Assembly: GCA_022457155.1 (NCBI GenBank)
Contig: JAJGOT010000421.1
Location: forward strand, 628,501 to 692,500
DNA length: 64,000 bases
Direction: 5' to 3'
From: Cladopsammia gracilis
Lineage: Eukaryota; Cnidaria; Anthozoa; Scleractinia; Dendrophylliidae
The first letter of the stretch is position 1. Each line of letters opens with the position of its first letter. Shown here one piece after another: positions 46,656 to 58,039 of the stretch. The notes under the pieces are model-generated. The model was not told where the DNA came from. It made no database searches and saw only the letters and a list, made by a program, of their open reading frames with translations. Made by a program: the position numbers and the translations under genes.

Positions 46656-46865
46656 ATTGTCCTTGCAAACAAACATTAATCTCAGACAAAGAAGTAAACT
46701 TTCTGGATACAACCGTTTTCAAAGGCGAGAGATTTAACAAACAAAGAATCCTTGATATCCGCACGCAATTAATCCAGTACACCTATTTCTCTTCCTGTCA
46801 CCTACCAGTGGTCAGCGAAATCGTTCAGCGAGAATACCTGCAACTCCAAAGCACGCCTCTGTGCT
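46656..46865 (+). pseudogene. Penelope-like RT fragment, right of Polinton
   Basis: Resumes the RT coding signal after the insertion, with one frame change: IVLANKH, then ISDKEVNFLDTTVFKGERFN and YTYFSSCHLP. EVxFLDTTVFKG and YTxFSSCHxP are characteristic of the Penelope-like RT thumb region. The element was broken by stops and a frameshift and supplies the Polinton's landing site. Bases 46866-47443 beyond it hold no recognisable gene. Confidence 0.65.
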
Positions 46866-47451
46866 AGAGATAAAAATTTTCCTCGTTCAAACAAAACTCT
46901 AAAGGTCACACTCCACGATAACACAATCAATAAGTCGTGTCTGGCCTGTCAACACCTCTTCAAGACATCCTTGCGCTGAATAAATTTCAACAGCGCTTCT
47001 TTCTGAACTGGCTTTAGTTCTCTGATATTTTAAAAATTTGGATACTAAAGAGTAATCCACAGCGTTTCTTAAAGATCGCAAAAGCCACAATCTCTATCTA
47101 CGTCCGCCATTGTTGTTTGTGTGATTTCACTTTGGGAAACCGGTTTTTCACGCGCCCGTGGCGAATTGTTTTGGTCCAGCCAATCGAAGTTTCTGTTGCA
47201 TCATTAACTCCCGGAAGAGTCTGGAAACAAGTAGGAGTAACCAATCAGCGACCTAGTTCAGATTCTGAACAAGATCCTCGCATGGAAATGAGGTTGTATA
47301 TTCGAGTGACCAGAGGTCCGTCTCGCGAGCTTCTTTTAACCGTTTATGCGGTTAATTTCACTCATGATATTCAGAGAACGGACCTCTGGATCCAGGGTGA
47401 GGGACATGAAAAATCGATAAAGAAAAACATTTTTCGACTTTCTTATCAGAA

Positions 47452-48595
47452 CACAGGGAGCAGAGGAGCCAAATTTGACCTAATACGCGTTCGATCTTTG
47501 AGCTTAAAACGCGCGCTGTGTCTTGCGTTATTCGATCTGTTGTTTTCGAGTTTTTCCCCCAGCGGGACCCCAAGCGTAATCGGCGCTTTCCGGAAAGCGT
47601 CAGCTTTCCGAGCGAGGCACGAAGTGCCGAGAAGAAAAAGAGACAAGGGAAGAAACATAGTACCACGTGATTCGTTGGATGTGGACCGCAACATACTGGT
47701 GACGGAAGTAAAAACTCCGAAAGTGACATGCCGTCAATAAAACGGAAGTTATGCCAACCGTTCAAAATAGACCTTGTCACGGTTTTTCCAAATTTTTATA
47801 TTGGCCTGACAGCAAAAATCCATCGACACTGCTGGAAAAAGCATCTCAAAATTAGCAAAGTGGCCGAGTTTAAAAGCGATATCTTTTAAAATAGTGGAGA
47901 TATAGCTCCGCAAAGTCGACCACAGGCGGCCCAAGCTCACTATTAGATAACCGGGACGTGACCCTTGCTTTATGAGCGGTATTGTGTTACAAAGATTCGA
48001 TTTATAAAGGTTTATATGGGAACGCAACGGTTTTGCTTCAAAACTTTAAAATTCGAATCTTATGTGAATAAAATTGACTTACCCTGTTGCTGTGTTGTAT
48101 TCTTTGTTGTTTGCTTGCTCCTCGGGGCGATTTAGCGCGATTTCGGCGAGTTATCGTTATTTCGGTGCTCCACTGCAGTGGAGTGGAGCACACCTCTCGT
48201 ATGACGTATTTCCGTCACCAGTATGTTGCGGTCCACATCCTACGAAAGTCAACTTTGAACGCCATAAAGAGCGATCACCGAAAAGAGCGTTTAATGGATC
48301 TCTTCATCGAAATTGTTGAAAAGCTGTCCAGAGACTGTCCATATAAAGCTACATGCCAAAAATCAGAACTTTTTATTGAATCAAAAGCGAATAATCGGGG
48401 ATCAAAAATTAGGCTCAAATCTGTTTCCTCCCTTGTCTCTCTTCTTGCTGCTTAACGATTTTGTGGCGCCCACAGTCAGCAATCTGCGGTTACTCAACGG
48501 AAAGCTCCGATTACGCTTGGGGTCCCGCTGGGGCGAAAAACAGACTCGTAAACAACAGATCGAAGATCGAAAATTTGGCTCCTCTGCTCCCTGTG
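47452..48595. mobile_element. 1144-bp fold-back element
   Basis: Termini CACAGGGAGCAGAGGAGCC and reverse complement, with arms of about 250 bp sharing CCAGCGGGACCCCAAGCG and GAGACAAGGG-type sequence. A second inverted pair (TGGATGTGGACCGCAACATA) lies at about 47676 and 48220. It split a copy of the dispersed repeat also seen at 9853-9972, leaving ATCAGAA and ATAAGAA as an imperfect 7-bp duplication. An 8-bp-type duplication with a CA(CA)GGG start would fit hAT elements, but no transposase is present. Confidence 0.6.
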
Positions 48596-48655
48596 ATAAG
48601 AACGCCATGTAGATTCCAACAAGCAATGAAAGAAAATCTGTCATATACACTTTAG

Positions 48656-49651
48656 GTTGGGAGCATACTTCGGGAATCACAAATTTCACTAAAGAATGAT
48701 GGGATGTATTGCCTTGGGTCGAATAAGTATTTACATGAAAATTCTTCGAAAGTAAGAACTCCACTACGAATTATTTGCAGTGGCTATTCGTGACACCGCT
48801 CGCGAGAACCGTCTGTGAGTTCATCGTGCGGTTGCGAATAAAATAATATTTTTACCGGGCTGTTTAGCACTGTGAAATCATTAGACAACAAGAATTATAA
48901 TAAAAAAGACATCTAGAAAAAAAAGGAAAAAAGTGTATATTTTAAAACTGGACTCGTGACTCAGGCTCGAACTTGACTCGTGAAATGAGCTCACTCTCCA
49001 GTTGTCCCTGGGCGGTCCTCTTTTCTTCTTCACAGCCTCCCTGTGGGTGGTAATCCAACGATTTATGAAGGTTTCAGGCGAGTACAATGTACTAGTGTGA
49101 AAGAATTTTCAAACATCACGAGTAGCGTAAATCGTTAATATACCTTATTCATAAATGGCAGATAACTAATTCCTTTGTATGCATTCTAATAAGCCCGAAT
49201 GGCCTCGTTAGCGTGTGAAAATTTCAAAAGAGTTTTTACTCTAAGTGGAGCTGATCACAAGGCGCCTAGGTCAACGAACAGACCATGTCGTGGCAAAATT
49301 TAAGGATTTCTATGGAACTTTACCGTTGATTGCTTGAGAAATGACATTCTCAAACTCATTAATAATTCATGAGCTGTTCAGCCAATAAAAATGGCTAAAT
49401 TTGTCACGTGCATGAGTTTTCATACCCAATGAAAACCCAGAAAACTACATGTGCTTTGGATCACATATCCAAACCACAAGTAGTTTTCATCTGATTCCCC
49501 TTGGATATTTAGATTCGCGCATCAAAACAAAAGAAATTAAACAAAACAACAGTTTATTTTTAGTAAGTTCATTTTACACCGTTAACAATGTTAATTTCAC
49601 AATTTGACAGTGAAGCTGAATTAAAAAATAAACAACCTTCTGACCTTTTTT
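48656..49651. other. No recognisable gene
   Basis: AT-rich DNA with short open frames only. A small repeat fragment (GAATCACAAATTTCACT) lies at 48674-48690. Confidence 0.4.
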
Positions 49652-49660
49652 CTTCAAACA

Positions 49661-49814
49661 TAGACTACGAGCAGTCTCTCTTTCCCAGCTTAGTCCGTGG
49701 AGCGAGAAACGAAAAGACATCAGCGAGCGGATAATGGCCACGCGAAACTGGGGGCGAGGCAGGCGCGTTTCTTGCTCGACGGACTAAGCTGGGAAAGAGA
49801 CTGCTCGTTGTCTA
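49661..49814. mobile_element. 154-bp MITE with 9-bp target duplication
   Basis: Long inverted ends TAGACTACGAGCAGTCTCTC and the near-perfect reverse complement (38-bp arms). CTTCAAACA lies on both sides (49652-49660 and 49815-49823). The 9-bp duplication would fit a Mutator-like transposase. It has no coding potential. Confidence 0.8.
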
Positions 49815-49823
49815 CTTCAAACA

Positions 49824-50868
49824 TAACACACTTTGACTTCTTTTCGCCTTTTCCATTCTTAGAAACAACTCTTTCTTCTCCTAATAAAGATGAGACATAG
49901 GCAACTTTCTCCTCACTTGTTTTTTCATAAGCAAATAATGCGTCAGACCTGTCACGCTTCCGTGACGTCATGTGAAAACAATCCATAGCCGACACGATCG
50001 CTAATCAAATTGCAGGTTATATAAAACACAAAACTTGCCGGAACAAAAATCCCACAACAATAAGCGGGGAACACAATAACAAACGGTCCTATCCATCCAT
50101 TGTATTGCCTTGTAAACTTGCAATTGTACGCTGTAATTCATCCTTCTGCTTCTCAAGTCAACGCACGGAGATATTTTGCGGTATGTATTCCATGGCTGAA
50201 AGCCATAGTCATCGGCATTAACTAAATATGCGTGCAAACATTTGCATGCGCTAAAGAAAAAAAAAAACTCCACTCGTGTGCTGCGCCACGAGTAATAAAC
50301 TGCAGCGGTCATTCTACTTAACGATACGTTTCGTGTGCTTTGTTTTAATTTATTGAAAAATATTTTTTATTTTGATATAAATTGAATAAACCGTTCGAAA
50401 CATTAACATATAATGACAATAGTTTATTATACTTCTGAATTTGGCTTAGTTTGCTAATACTAGAAACTGTAGTGTCTATTTTGCTGGAGGTTTTATCTTT
50501 ATCGAGATATAAAGTTCGTCGTCTTTATCATCTCGGCGATCGCTCCATTGTTTCTTTATCCGAGTTGATTGTACATATGAAAAGACAAACATTAAAGCAT
50601 CTCAAGGTCAGGGAACATAAGTTGAATTTGTGGTTAAATTTTTGTTAAAGTTTATTGACTATATAGCCGCTTTTGAGACTCCCCGTTCTTGTTTTCATCA
50701 AATGTATTAGGAACATTTTGACCAATTTAGCTTTTAAATCAGTAATTTGGAATAAAAGAAGAAAAACGGATCATAAAAAATAATGAAAAGAAAGGCACGC
50801 GAGGCCCATCTTATAGATAAAGCGATGACACTTGATCCTCATGGTATAAATAGACGTGATGAACTTAA
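49824..50868. other. No recognisable gene
   Basis: Holds a Lys/Ser-rich minus-strand frame at 49720-49995 that overlaps the MITE and an AT-rich tract around 50340-50420. There is no motif that I recognise. Confidence 0.4.
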
Positions 50869-51662
50869 GGTGGCTGAACACAGTTTGCACGCACTCTTCA
50901 ATTTCAGCTGCTTACGTGAGTCAGCACGTGCAGAGTTTTGAGAAAAACAAACGTGGCGCCTATTCAGCGATCATTTTATTTTGCTCAGCGTGGATCGCGA
51001 AAGTGTTGTTTTTCGTCTTCAAATCAAACAATTTGTTGTTCGTAAAAATGTTTGTTAAATCAATAGATAATTTATAGAACCATTGAAGAAATACACTGCC
51101 TTTTTGGTCGTTTTTGTCTTTGGATCGAGAACCCAGTCAAATGCAACGCATGTGCAGTTCACCAAAAAATTGTGACTGGATATTTTAGCGACTTTCCTCG
51201 AAAATGTGCTGATTTCTACGGAACCACTCGTTAGAATTTCACGAAATTTGGCACAATAATAATTTTGAATATGCCGAACTCACCTGCCATCAGAAATTTC
51301 TAATCTAACAGAGGAGATTTTTACAAAACGCAAACATATTAAACCACAAATTACGGAAGATCCCTCTGTTACAATTACATGAGACCAGTGTTAACATGCG
51401 AATATTTTTACGAGTTTACTGGAGACAAATGATGGACAAAATCTAACGACTAGATTTCCTGAAAATAAACGAAACCAAATATTGCAGGCTGATTTACAAT
51501 CCACCGTGTTGCCATGGCAACACCTTAAAGCTCAACAAAAATATCAAAATATATAGCTTGTTGATTAATCGTATGCCTCACCAATTTTGGGCGCCCAGAC
51601 GTTAGTAGTTTTAAAATGACAATGAATGACGCATAGGTACAGTGAAACTGTGTTCAGCCACC
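50869..51662. mobile_element. 794-bp TTAA-flanked MITE (piggyBac-like)
   Basis: Flanked by TTAA (50865-50868 and 51663-51666), with ends GGTGGCTGAACACAGTTT and AAACTGTGTTCAGCCACC, a perfect 18-bp inverted repeat. It shares the GGTGG(C/T)T start with the elements at 3125, 3453 and 10402. The interior is AT-rich and non-coding. Confidence 0.8.
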
Positions 51663-51722
51663 TTAATTAGTGACATTTAACTTATTTCTAACCAATCATT
51701 TTCTGTTATTCTGTTATATGTC

Positions 51723-52002
51723 AGAGCAGTTTTCAATTGAGTGTCGAAAGTAATTACACAATTGCTTTTGTTTTGCATTGCTACGCTTTGTGATCGGCTG
51801 AAAAATCTCGCGCCACTTTCTCGACCAATCAGAAGTAAAACCAAAACCAATCGTGACTTGCTCGCACGCGTTTTCCCGCGCTTTGCGCCGCCGACATGTA
51901 ATTGCTTCGAGCTCTGATTGGTTCATTGGATTGTTTACGACTGCTGTGATTGGTCAGAGTAATTTGGTTTTGGTTTTACGACGCTCAATTGAAAACTGCT
52001 CT
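51723..52002. mobile_element. 280-bp MITE
   Basis: Inverted ends AGAGCAGTTTTCAATTGAGT and reverse complement over about 24 bp, with an interior containing GATTGGTTTTGG-type inverted repeats around 51830-51850 and 51938-51980. The target duplication is unclear. Confidence 0.65.
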
Positions 52003-52351
52003 ATTTCAAATTATTTATATGTAACGGTCATTTTATTTCTGTATTCATTTTTTGTTTTTTAGCCCCCGTCGGTTTGTTTTGCAAACCGAAATATCGGGCA
52101 AATATATTCAACTGTTTATTATTTTTTTTATTTCACTTCTGTGTCTATCTTTTCTTCTTTCCGTAAGGATCAGTTTGCCGTTTTTACCTTTACTACGTCT
52201 TTATTAAACCCATCTTCGTCGCCAAGATACAAAACAAACAAGTGAGCCTGCTCGCAGGCTATATTGATTCCCGAGTGTTTTGAGTGCTTTTACAAAAAAA
52301 CATAAGCTTAAACTTAGGTCTAAAAAGTAAGACTACACTACATTCCACTGC

Positions 52352-52396
52352 ATTCATTCATTCATTCATTCATTCTTTCTTTCTTTCATTCTTAGA
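52352..52396. repeat. (CATT)n/(CTTT)n microsatellite
   Basis: Tandem CATT units followed by CTTT units. The surrounding 52003-53180 contains no recognisable gene. Confidence 0.85.
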
Positions 52397-53180
52397 TTCA
52401 TCTCCATTCCCTAGTGTAACGCTCCAATGAACAGTCTCCTTATTTTACATATTTCTTAATCCTATTTTAACGATTTCGCAATGCAATACAATAATATGTT
52501 TCTTCGCTCTGAAACGCTCAAGCATTAAGGTTTAAAACTATTCGTTTTGTAACTGTCTTTTGAACGAAATGTTACAAAAAGGAACGCCATCGTGGTTTTC
52601 TCCAAGTTTCAAGCAATTAAAAAAATTCCATCGATGTTCTTGGGGATAGAAAGCCTCATGCGATGCAGCACCTCCCATGGAAGAACCACACATTTTTAGT
52701 TTTGCGTTAATCGCACGAAAACAAATTTCAGTGTGTAATGCTTACAACTTTCATGTCGAGTAGGCTTTTGGCGAACGCGAAAAAGGCCTAGTTTGAAGTT
52801 TTCACATGAAAGAGTTATATCTACTCTTTATTTCAATATATTTTAGCCAAATTTGGCTGAGAAGTAGTTACATTTTATATGTCTAATAAGTCATTAAAAT
52901 CTTACAATTCTAGGACAAATACTAAAGGGTATTTTAAGATAAAACGGGAGAGAAGTTGGAAACATGATAAGAAGATGTCCGACCTGGAGATAAGTTACTC
53001 CTTTCATTCAGTCATCGTTCCTGCAAACCACGTTGTTTACTATTGAATGTTTTGGAAATGAAGGCTGTACTACAATGAAGCCAGTGATTCTTCTAAGTCT
53101 TATATATACCAAACGTGAACATAGTAATGTATGTAGGGTTGTAGGAGATGCTGTCGTGACACGTAAGTAACGTTCTTTTA

Positions 53181-53246
53181 CCGGAAGTGATTGTAGCCGG
53201 AAGTCACTAAACAGGAAGTGTAAATGGCGAAGACAAACCGGAAGTG
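53181..53246 (+). promoter_or_regulatory. Cluster of four ETS-type CCGGAAGT sites
   Basis: CCGGAAGTG (53181-53189), CCGGAAGTC (53197-53205), ACAGGAAGTG (53211-53220) and CCGGAAGTG (53238-53246) all face the same way within 66 bp. CCGGAAGT is the optimal site for many ETS factors. The cluster lies about 120 bp upstream of the retained BEL/Pao 5' LTR and may be a host promoter remnant or part of an older repeat. Confidence 0.5.
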
Positions 53247-53364
53247 CACAATTTAAAATATGCGTGCATAAATTTGCATGCAAAATCGTGACAAAAAATA
53301 AAAATAATAAAAATAACAAGAAAAACGGAGCCGAAACTTTACCTCATGCCGTTTCGCGCATGAG

Positions 53365-53545
53365 TAATTAAGATTTTTTTGGACGCTGAACACTGGGAAC
53401 TAGTTTAAGTTTGCAGGGTCTTGGAACCCCCGGATACTGTTTACCATATGCTTTTGAATCTATCGTTCGAAGAAATGTGTTGTGTTTAGTTGTTAAAACA
53501 TCGTGTAATTTTCGTTCATATTGGACAATAAACCGCTCAAAGACA
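53365..53545 (+). repeat. BEL/Pao 5' LTR (truncated at its left end)
   Basis: Matches 59370-59550 at about 95%, including GGACGCTGAACACTGGGAAC and the end CTCAAAGACA. The first about 40 bp of the LTR as seen in the 3' copy are missing. TGGTCCTTCCAGCC follows directly and is the probable primer-binding site. Confidence 0.8.
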
Positions 53546-53758
53546 TGGTCCTTCCAGCCGGATCAACATTATCGAAGATTGTTTGAAGATACGAGCGGAA
53601 AAGAGAGTTGGACCTCCGTTTGTTGTTGTGAAGAATTTGGTCAAGTTGGTCTTCGCATTGCGGCGATTGGCGCCATCATTTTGAGGACTTTACGGAAACT
53701 CTGGTGGATTTTAAGGAACATTGTGACTATTCAAGGTTAGTCCAGTTTTTGTGTCGAA

Positions 53759-54552
53759 ATGTCGAAAGAGCTAGAAGCTATTAAGAAGAAGAGACGTTTT
53801 CTTAGAAAGTCCGTGACGGACGCTTTGAAGTCAGTCGATGATGCTCTTTCACTCCCGGATAACCATGCGAGAATTCAGGTTTTAAAAGATAACATTGCAA
53901 GGAAATGGAACGATCTACAAGAGGTACAGGCTTCAATGTGTACTCTTTTCCAAGAGTCAGAAATTGATGGTGAATGTCAAGGGCACAATGAATATTAAAT
54001 ACGTATGATTGAGTATATGGCCAAGATGACGCAGTACTTGGAAAGTAAACATGTCGCTAAGATATGCCCTAAGGTACAGGTCAAGCTACCGAAGATTGAA
54101 CTGCCAACCTTCGATGGAGATGTTCTGAGTTGGCAGCCTTATTACCAGTCGATCAAAGTGTCAGTTGTTGATAATCCATCTTTAGCAGATGTCCAGAAAT
54201 TAGAATACCTAATGAGATCATTAAAGGATTCGGCTGCCGAGGCAGTGGAGGGATTTGCAGTGAAACAATCGAATTATCAGCCGCTTTTGGCGACCCTGAA
54301 GGAAAGATTTGGCCATCCCAGGGTGATCCTTGATGCACACGTAAGATCTCTGATTCATTTACCACGCTTGAGCTCTGAAGATGCATCGTCCATGCGTAAA
54401 TTCTATGATCAAGTAGTTGGACATGTTCGTTCTGTAGAATCTATGGGTGAGACGTATAATTCTGAAACTTTGGCTCCTGTTCTTGTGCCTCTAATTGTTG
54501 ACAAGCTGCCAAAAGATGTTGTTGAAAAATGGGAACTAGAACTTGGGGATCA
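53759..54552 (+). pseudogene. BEL/Pao gag, N-terminal part
   Basis: Two open segments in the same frame (53759-53998 and 54005-54552) are separated by one premature TAA. The first begins MSKELEAIKKKRRFLRKSV. The second contains VKLPKIELPTFDGDVLSWQP, the signature of the gag DUF1759 family of BEL/Pao elements, then KLEYLMRSLKDSAAEAVEGF and ATLKERFGHP. The frame is cut after WELELGD by the family X insertion. Confidence 0.85.
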
Positions 54553-55730
54553 TAGCGGAGCACTTGCCAGGCCGAAGGCCTGGCTTTGCAGCTCCATACT
54601 CATAGAACCTGTGCCGTGATTTTTCATGGCCATGGCTAGAGGAATGTTTCGCGGGCGCGTGTTTGCCCGTCCGCACGCCCGCCGTGTTGGAACAACATCC
54701 GGGATCTTGAAAGCAAGGCTTTGTTTTTCGCGCGGCCACACAGCCGTGAGCTCGGTAAACACTTTAGTTGTTTTGTTGTGTCTAGCGGAGAATTAAAGTC
54801 GTTATTTTCCTGCATTTTTTCGCGGTTTGCTACTCAAGACAGGGATACTAATTAAGGTATACTCAGAAGCCGCTTTAGTGGAAAAAGACGAGCCTTCAGG
54901 GATAAAATCTTGCTTCGAGGAACTTCATGTATTACGTTTTTATCAATGCAGGAGATGTTTGTTTTCTACGGATTTCAGAACCAGAAGCGGAGATTTGAAT
55001 TTCCAAGCAAGCGAAGGACTTAAAGGTAAAACAGATTACAGTTTTCGATGAGAATTTATGTTGATATCAATCTGTGAGTGACTTTTTATTAGTGTTATTG
55101 TTAGTTTTGGAGAATTGATTTTAAAACGTGCTTAAATTCAGTTGTATCGATCTCTTGAATTTCATCGAAGAAAGCTTGAACTCGATGAGCCAAAATTGTG
55201 CCAAATTGTGCAAAGTGTGTCAAAATTAAATGGTACGCGTTTTGCTTTTAAACGTAAACTAATGGAGATTTGAATAAATTTTTCGAAAGAAGATTTATGT
55301 GTTTGTTCATTCATTAGATAGATTGAAAAGCGATTTTATGTAAACAAAACAAGACTTTGATTTTATAGTACAGTTCTATCTTCACTCGCATCGCCTTATG
55401 CAATATGTTTGTGTATGTTTGCAATTTCTGATTTTCAAATCAGTTTCTCGGGCAATTTTGACAAACATAAACTGTATTTTATTCGGAAACTAGTGGTACT
55501 AGTTATTCTAGACAGAGAAAAGTTGTTTTTGTGAACTTTTGTACCGTCTTTAAAAATGTACTGTGCAGACGGTCGCGTAATACTGTTTTTGAGAATTGCT
55601 AAAATTGAAATAGCCCGTTCGTCAATCTTATAATAATTCTTGTGCTTCCAACCTTTCACCTTAGTTAAGTTTCACCTTAGTTAAGCTTGTTCAAAGTGCG
55701 ACGCTGTTAGGCTTGGGCTATGTATATATA
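54553..55730 (+). mobile_element. Repeat family X, copy 2, inserted in BEL/Pao gag
   Basis: Gag stops at WELELGD and resumes at IKDLGKEDCVEVKTLFAFLE (from about 55732). The inserted sequence matches the outer parts of 23665-26935 without the palindromic insertion. This gives both an uninterrupted reference for the family and proof that it is mobile. Confidence 0.65.
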
Positions 55731-55731
55731 T

Positions 55732-55929
55732 ATTAAAGACCTTGGTAAAGAGGACTGTGTGGAAGTAAAAACATTGTTTGCCTTCTTGGAGCAATTGATA
55801 AGAGCGAAAGAGTCTTCACAGCCTCCCTCTCTCGACTCAAAGCCTCCTGCAAAGGATAGTCTTGGGAGTCGTGGAACCCGTTTCAAGTTTAACCCTTCAC
55901 GAAAGTCGTCCACCTTTTCATTACCTTAA
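55732..55929 (+). pseudogene. BEL/Pao gag, continued
   Basis: IKDLGKEDCVEVKTLFAFLE and a Ser/Pro-rich linker in one frame, then a stop at 55927. The next coding segment (KCVICQKNHCVWSC) is in another frame, so a frameshift lies near 55930-55940. Confidence 0.7.
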
Positions 55930-55937
55930 CAACTCAA

Positions 55938-57557
55938 TATAGCAAGTGTGTCATTTGTCAGAAAAACCATTGTGTGTGGTCGTGCGTTAGTTTTCTGTCA
56001 TTGCCAGTGAAGGAAAGGTTCAGAAAGGTGTTGTCTAAAGGGTTGTGCTTTCGGTGCCTTGAATTTGGTCATAGAGCTGAAGTGTGCCAAAAGCCTTCTT
56101 GCAAATACTGCCAGGGTAAACATCACAGGCTCCTGCATTTGGATTCAGTCAAGCCTGATGAGGAAGAAGTCAAGGGAAAAACCGCTGAATTACCATCCTC
56201 ATCCTCAGGTTCTCCTGTGTCGCCTTCGGTTGTGGCAAGCTCCATTGCAGTCAAATCAGTGGGAAAGGTGATTCTGCAAACTGTACCAGCTGTTTTATGT
56301 GGATCGAATGGGTGCTCAAAGGTTATCAGATGTTTCTTTGATCCTGGTTCGCAAATGTCCTTTGTTAGGCAGAGTGTTGTTGATGAGGTTGGTCTGGATG
56401 GGAAGAGTGTTAGGATTGCAGTCTCTGGATTTGGAGGAAAGCCAACTAAGGACACTTTGAAAAAGAGAATTGCTTTTACTGTGGCACCTGTTAACAAACC
56501 TGGAAAACCTCAATGTATTGAAGCACTTACTGCTCCAGTTATATGCCGTCCAGCCGAAGCTGTGGATATTCATCCCTCAAGATGGTTTCATCTTCAAGAC
56601 TTAAAGTTTCCTGAAGAATTTCCCAGAGGTGAGCAGGAGATAGATGTGCTCATCGGCATGGATTTCTATTATTCCTTTGTGTCAAGAGACATTGTAAGAG
56701 GTGGTTTCAATGAACCAGTTGCAGTTCGCACATCCTTAGGTTGGGTCTTCTGTGGACCAACAGGTGGTCATGACCAAGAATGCATTGTGTCTATGAATGC
56801 TCAAGTTTCTACTGAGGACCAATTGAATGAAATACTTCAGAAGTTCTGGAATTTGGAGTCCACTGGTATCAAACCTGTTCACAGTTCAGTTTCTACTACA
56901 AACAGTGAAGCCATGGTCTTAAAGAAGTTTGAAGACACTTTAACATACAAAGATGGTCGATATGAAGTGTCATTACCATGGAAAGAGGATAACGTTGTAT
57001 TGAAAGATAACTACAAGCAAGCAGAAAGTAGGCTGTACAATCTAGAAAAGAAGTTGCTCCAAGATCTAGCCAAAGCCAAGTCCTATCAAGAGGCCATTAA
57101 CAAGTATGTGAAAGACGGTATAGCAGAGGAAGTACCCTGTGAGCAAATTGCAACACCAGATAGGAACCCTGTGTTCTACCTTCCACATCATGAAGTCATA
57201 AGAGAAGATAAGAAAACAACTAAGACAAGGGTTGTGTTTGATGCATCTGCGAGGGATAGTAATGGTGTGTCTCTTAACAGCTGCTTAGAAGCGGGCCATG
57301 CATTGCAGCCAGATTTGGTTGGGATCCTTTTGCGCTTCCGAAAGAATCAAGTGGTTATTACGGGTGATATTGAGAAGACGTTTTTACAGATTTGCTTGAA
57401 AGAAGAAGATAGGGATTCGCATCGTTACCTGTGGAGGGATCTGGACACTGATGCCATGCATCATGCATCATTATCGGATGACAAGGGTCACATTTGGAGT
57501 TATTTCCAGTCCGTTTCTTGCCATCTGCACCATTCAAGAGCATGCAAGAAGATGTAA
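55938..57557 (+). pseudogene. BEL/Pao zinc knuckles, aspartic protease and RT start
   Basis: In order: a Cys/His-rich nucleic-acid-binding region (CFRCLEFGHRAEVC, CKYCQGKHHRLLH), an aspartic protease-like core with FFDPGSQMSFV (DPGS in place of the usual DSGS/DTG) and an RT N-terminal region. The RT region has RNPVFYLPHHEVIRED, TRVVFDASARDSNGVSLN and VVITGDIEKTFLQI (usually D(I/V)EKAFLQI). The open frame loses homology at about 57440, where a frameshift leads into the next segment. Confidence 0.85.
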
Positions 57558-57936
57558 AGAAACATTTCCTGAGGCATCAGACGAAATCCTGAGGAACACT
57601 TATGTTGATTACTTTGCTTCAGGAAAAGATGGAGTGCACGAAGCACTGAAATTGCAGCGAAGTTCAACAGAGCTTATGGAGCAAGCAGCTTTCAATTCGA
57701 CAAAATGGTCCAGCAATTCGCCTAAGCTTATGCAAGCCATTCCTGAGAAAGATAGAGCATCAGATAGTTTGATCAAATTGGAGAGTGACCTACCGGGAGC
57801 CTATTCAATCATGAAAGCTTTGGGCTTAAGGTGGAATACGAGAACAGACAGCCTTGTCTTTATGATTGAAGTGGACTCTGAAGTTAAGATCAGAGACATT
57901 GTACACAAAGAGAGAGCTAGCTTCTTTGGCGGCTAA
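57480..57936 (+). pseudogene. BEL/Pao RT, catalytic part with mutated YVDD
   Basis: Continues the RT in another frame: VTFGVISSPFLAICTIQEHA, then NTYVDYFASGKDGVHEA. The catalytic box of this family is YVDD. Here the second Asp is Tyr, which removes a metal ligand. The thumb-like region LGLRWNTRTDSLVF follows. It ends in a stop at 57934. Confidence 0.8.
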
Positions 57937-58039
57937 GATATTCGACCCAATCGGTCTCATTGCTCCCTTTACAGTGAGGTCAAAGTTATTGCTTCAAAGT
58001 TTGTGGACCTAGGGTGTTGGTTGGGATGATGAAATACCT

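Noticed and set aside
49720..49995. 91-aa Lys/Ser-rich minus-strand ORF
   Set aside because: It starts in unique sequence but runs into the 154-bp MITE, so it is unlikely to be a gene.
53411..53740. 109-aa ORF spanning the BEL/Pao 5' LTR and leader
   Set aside because: It overlaps the LTR and primer-binding region. The true gag start is at 53759.
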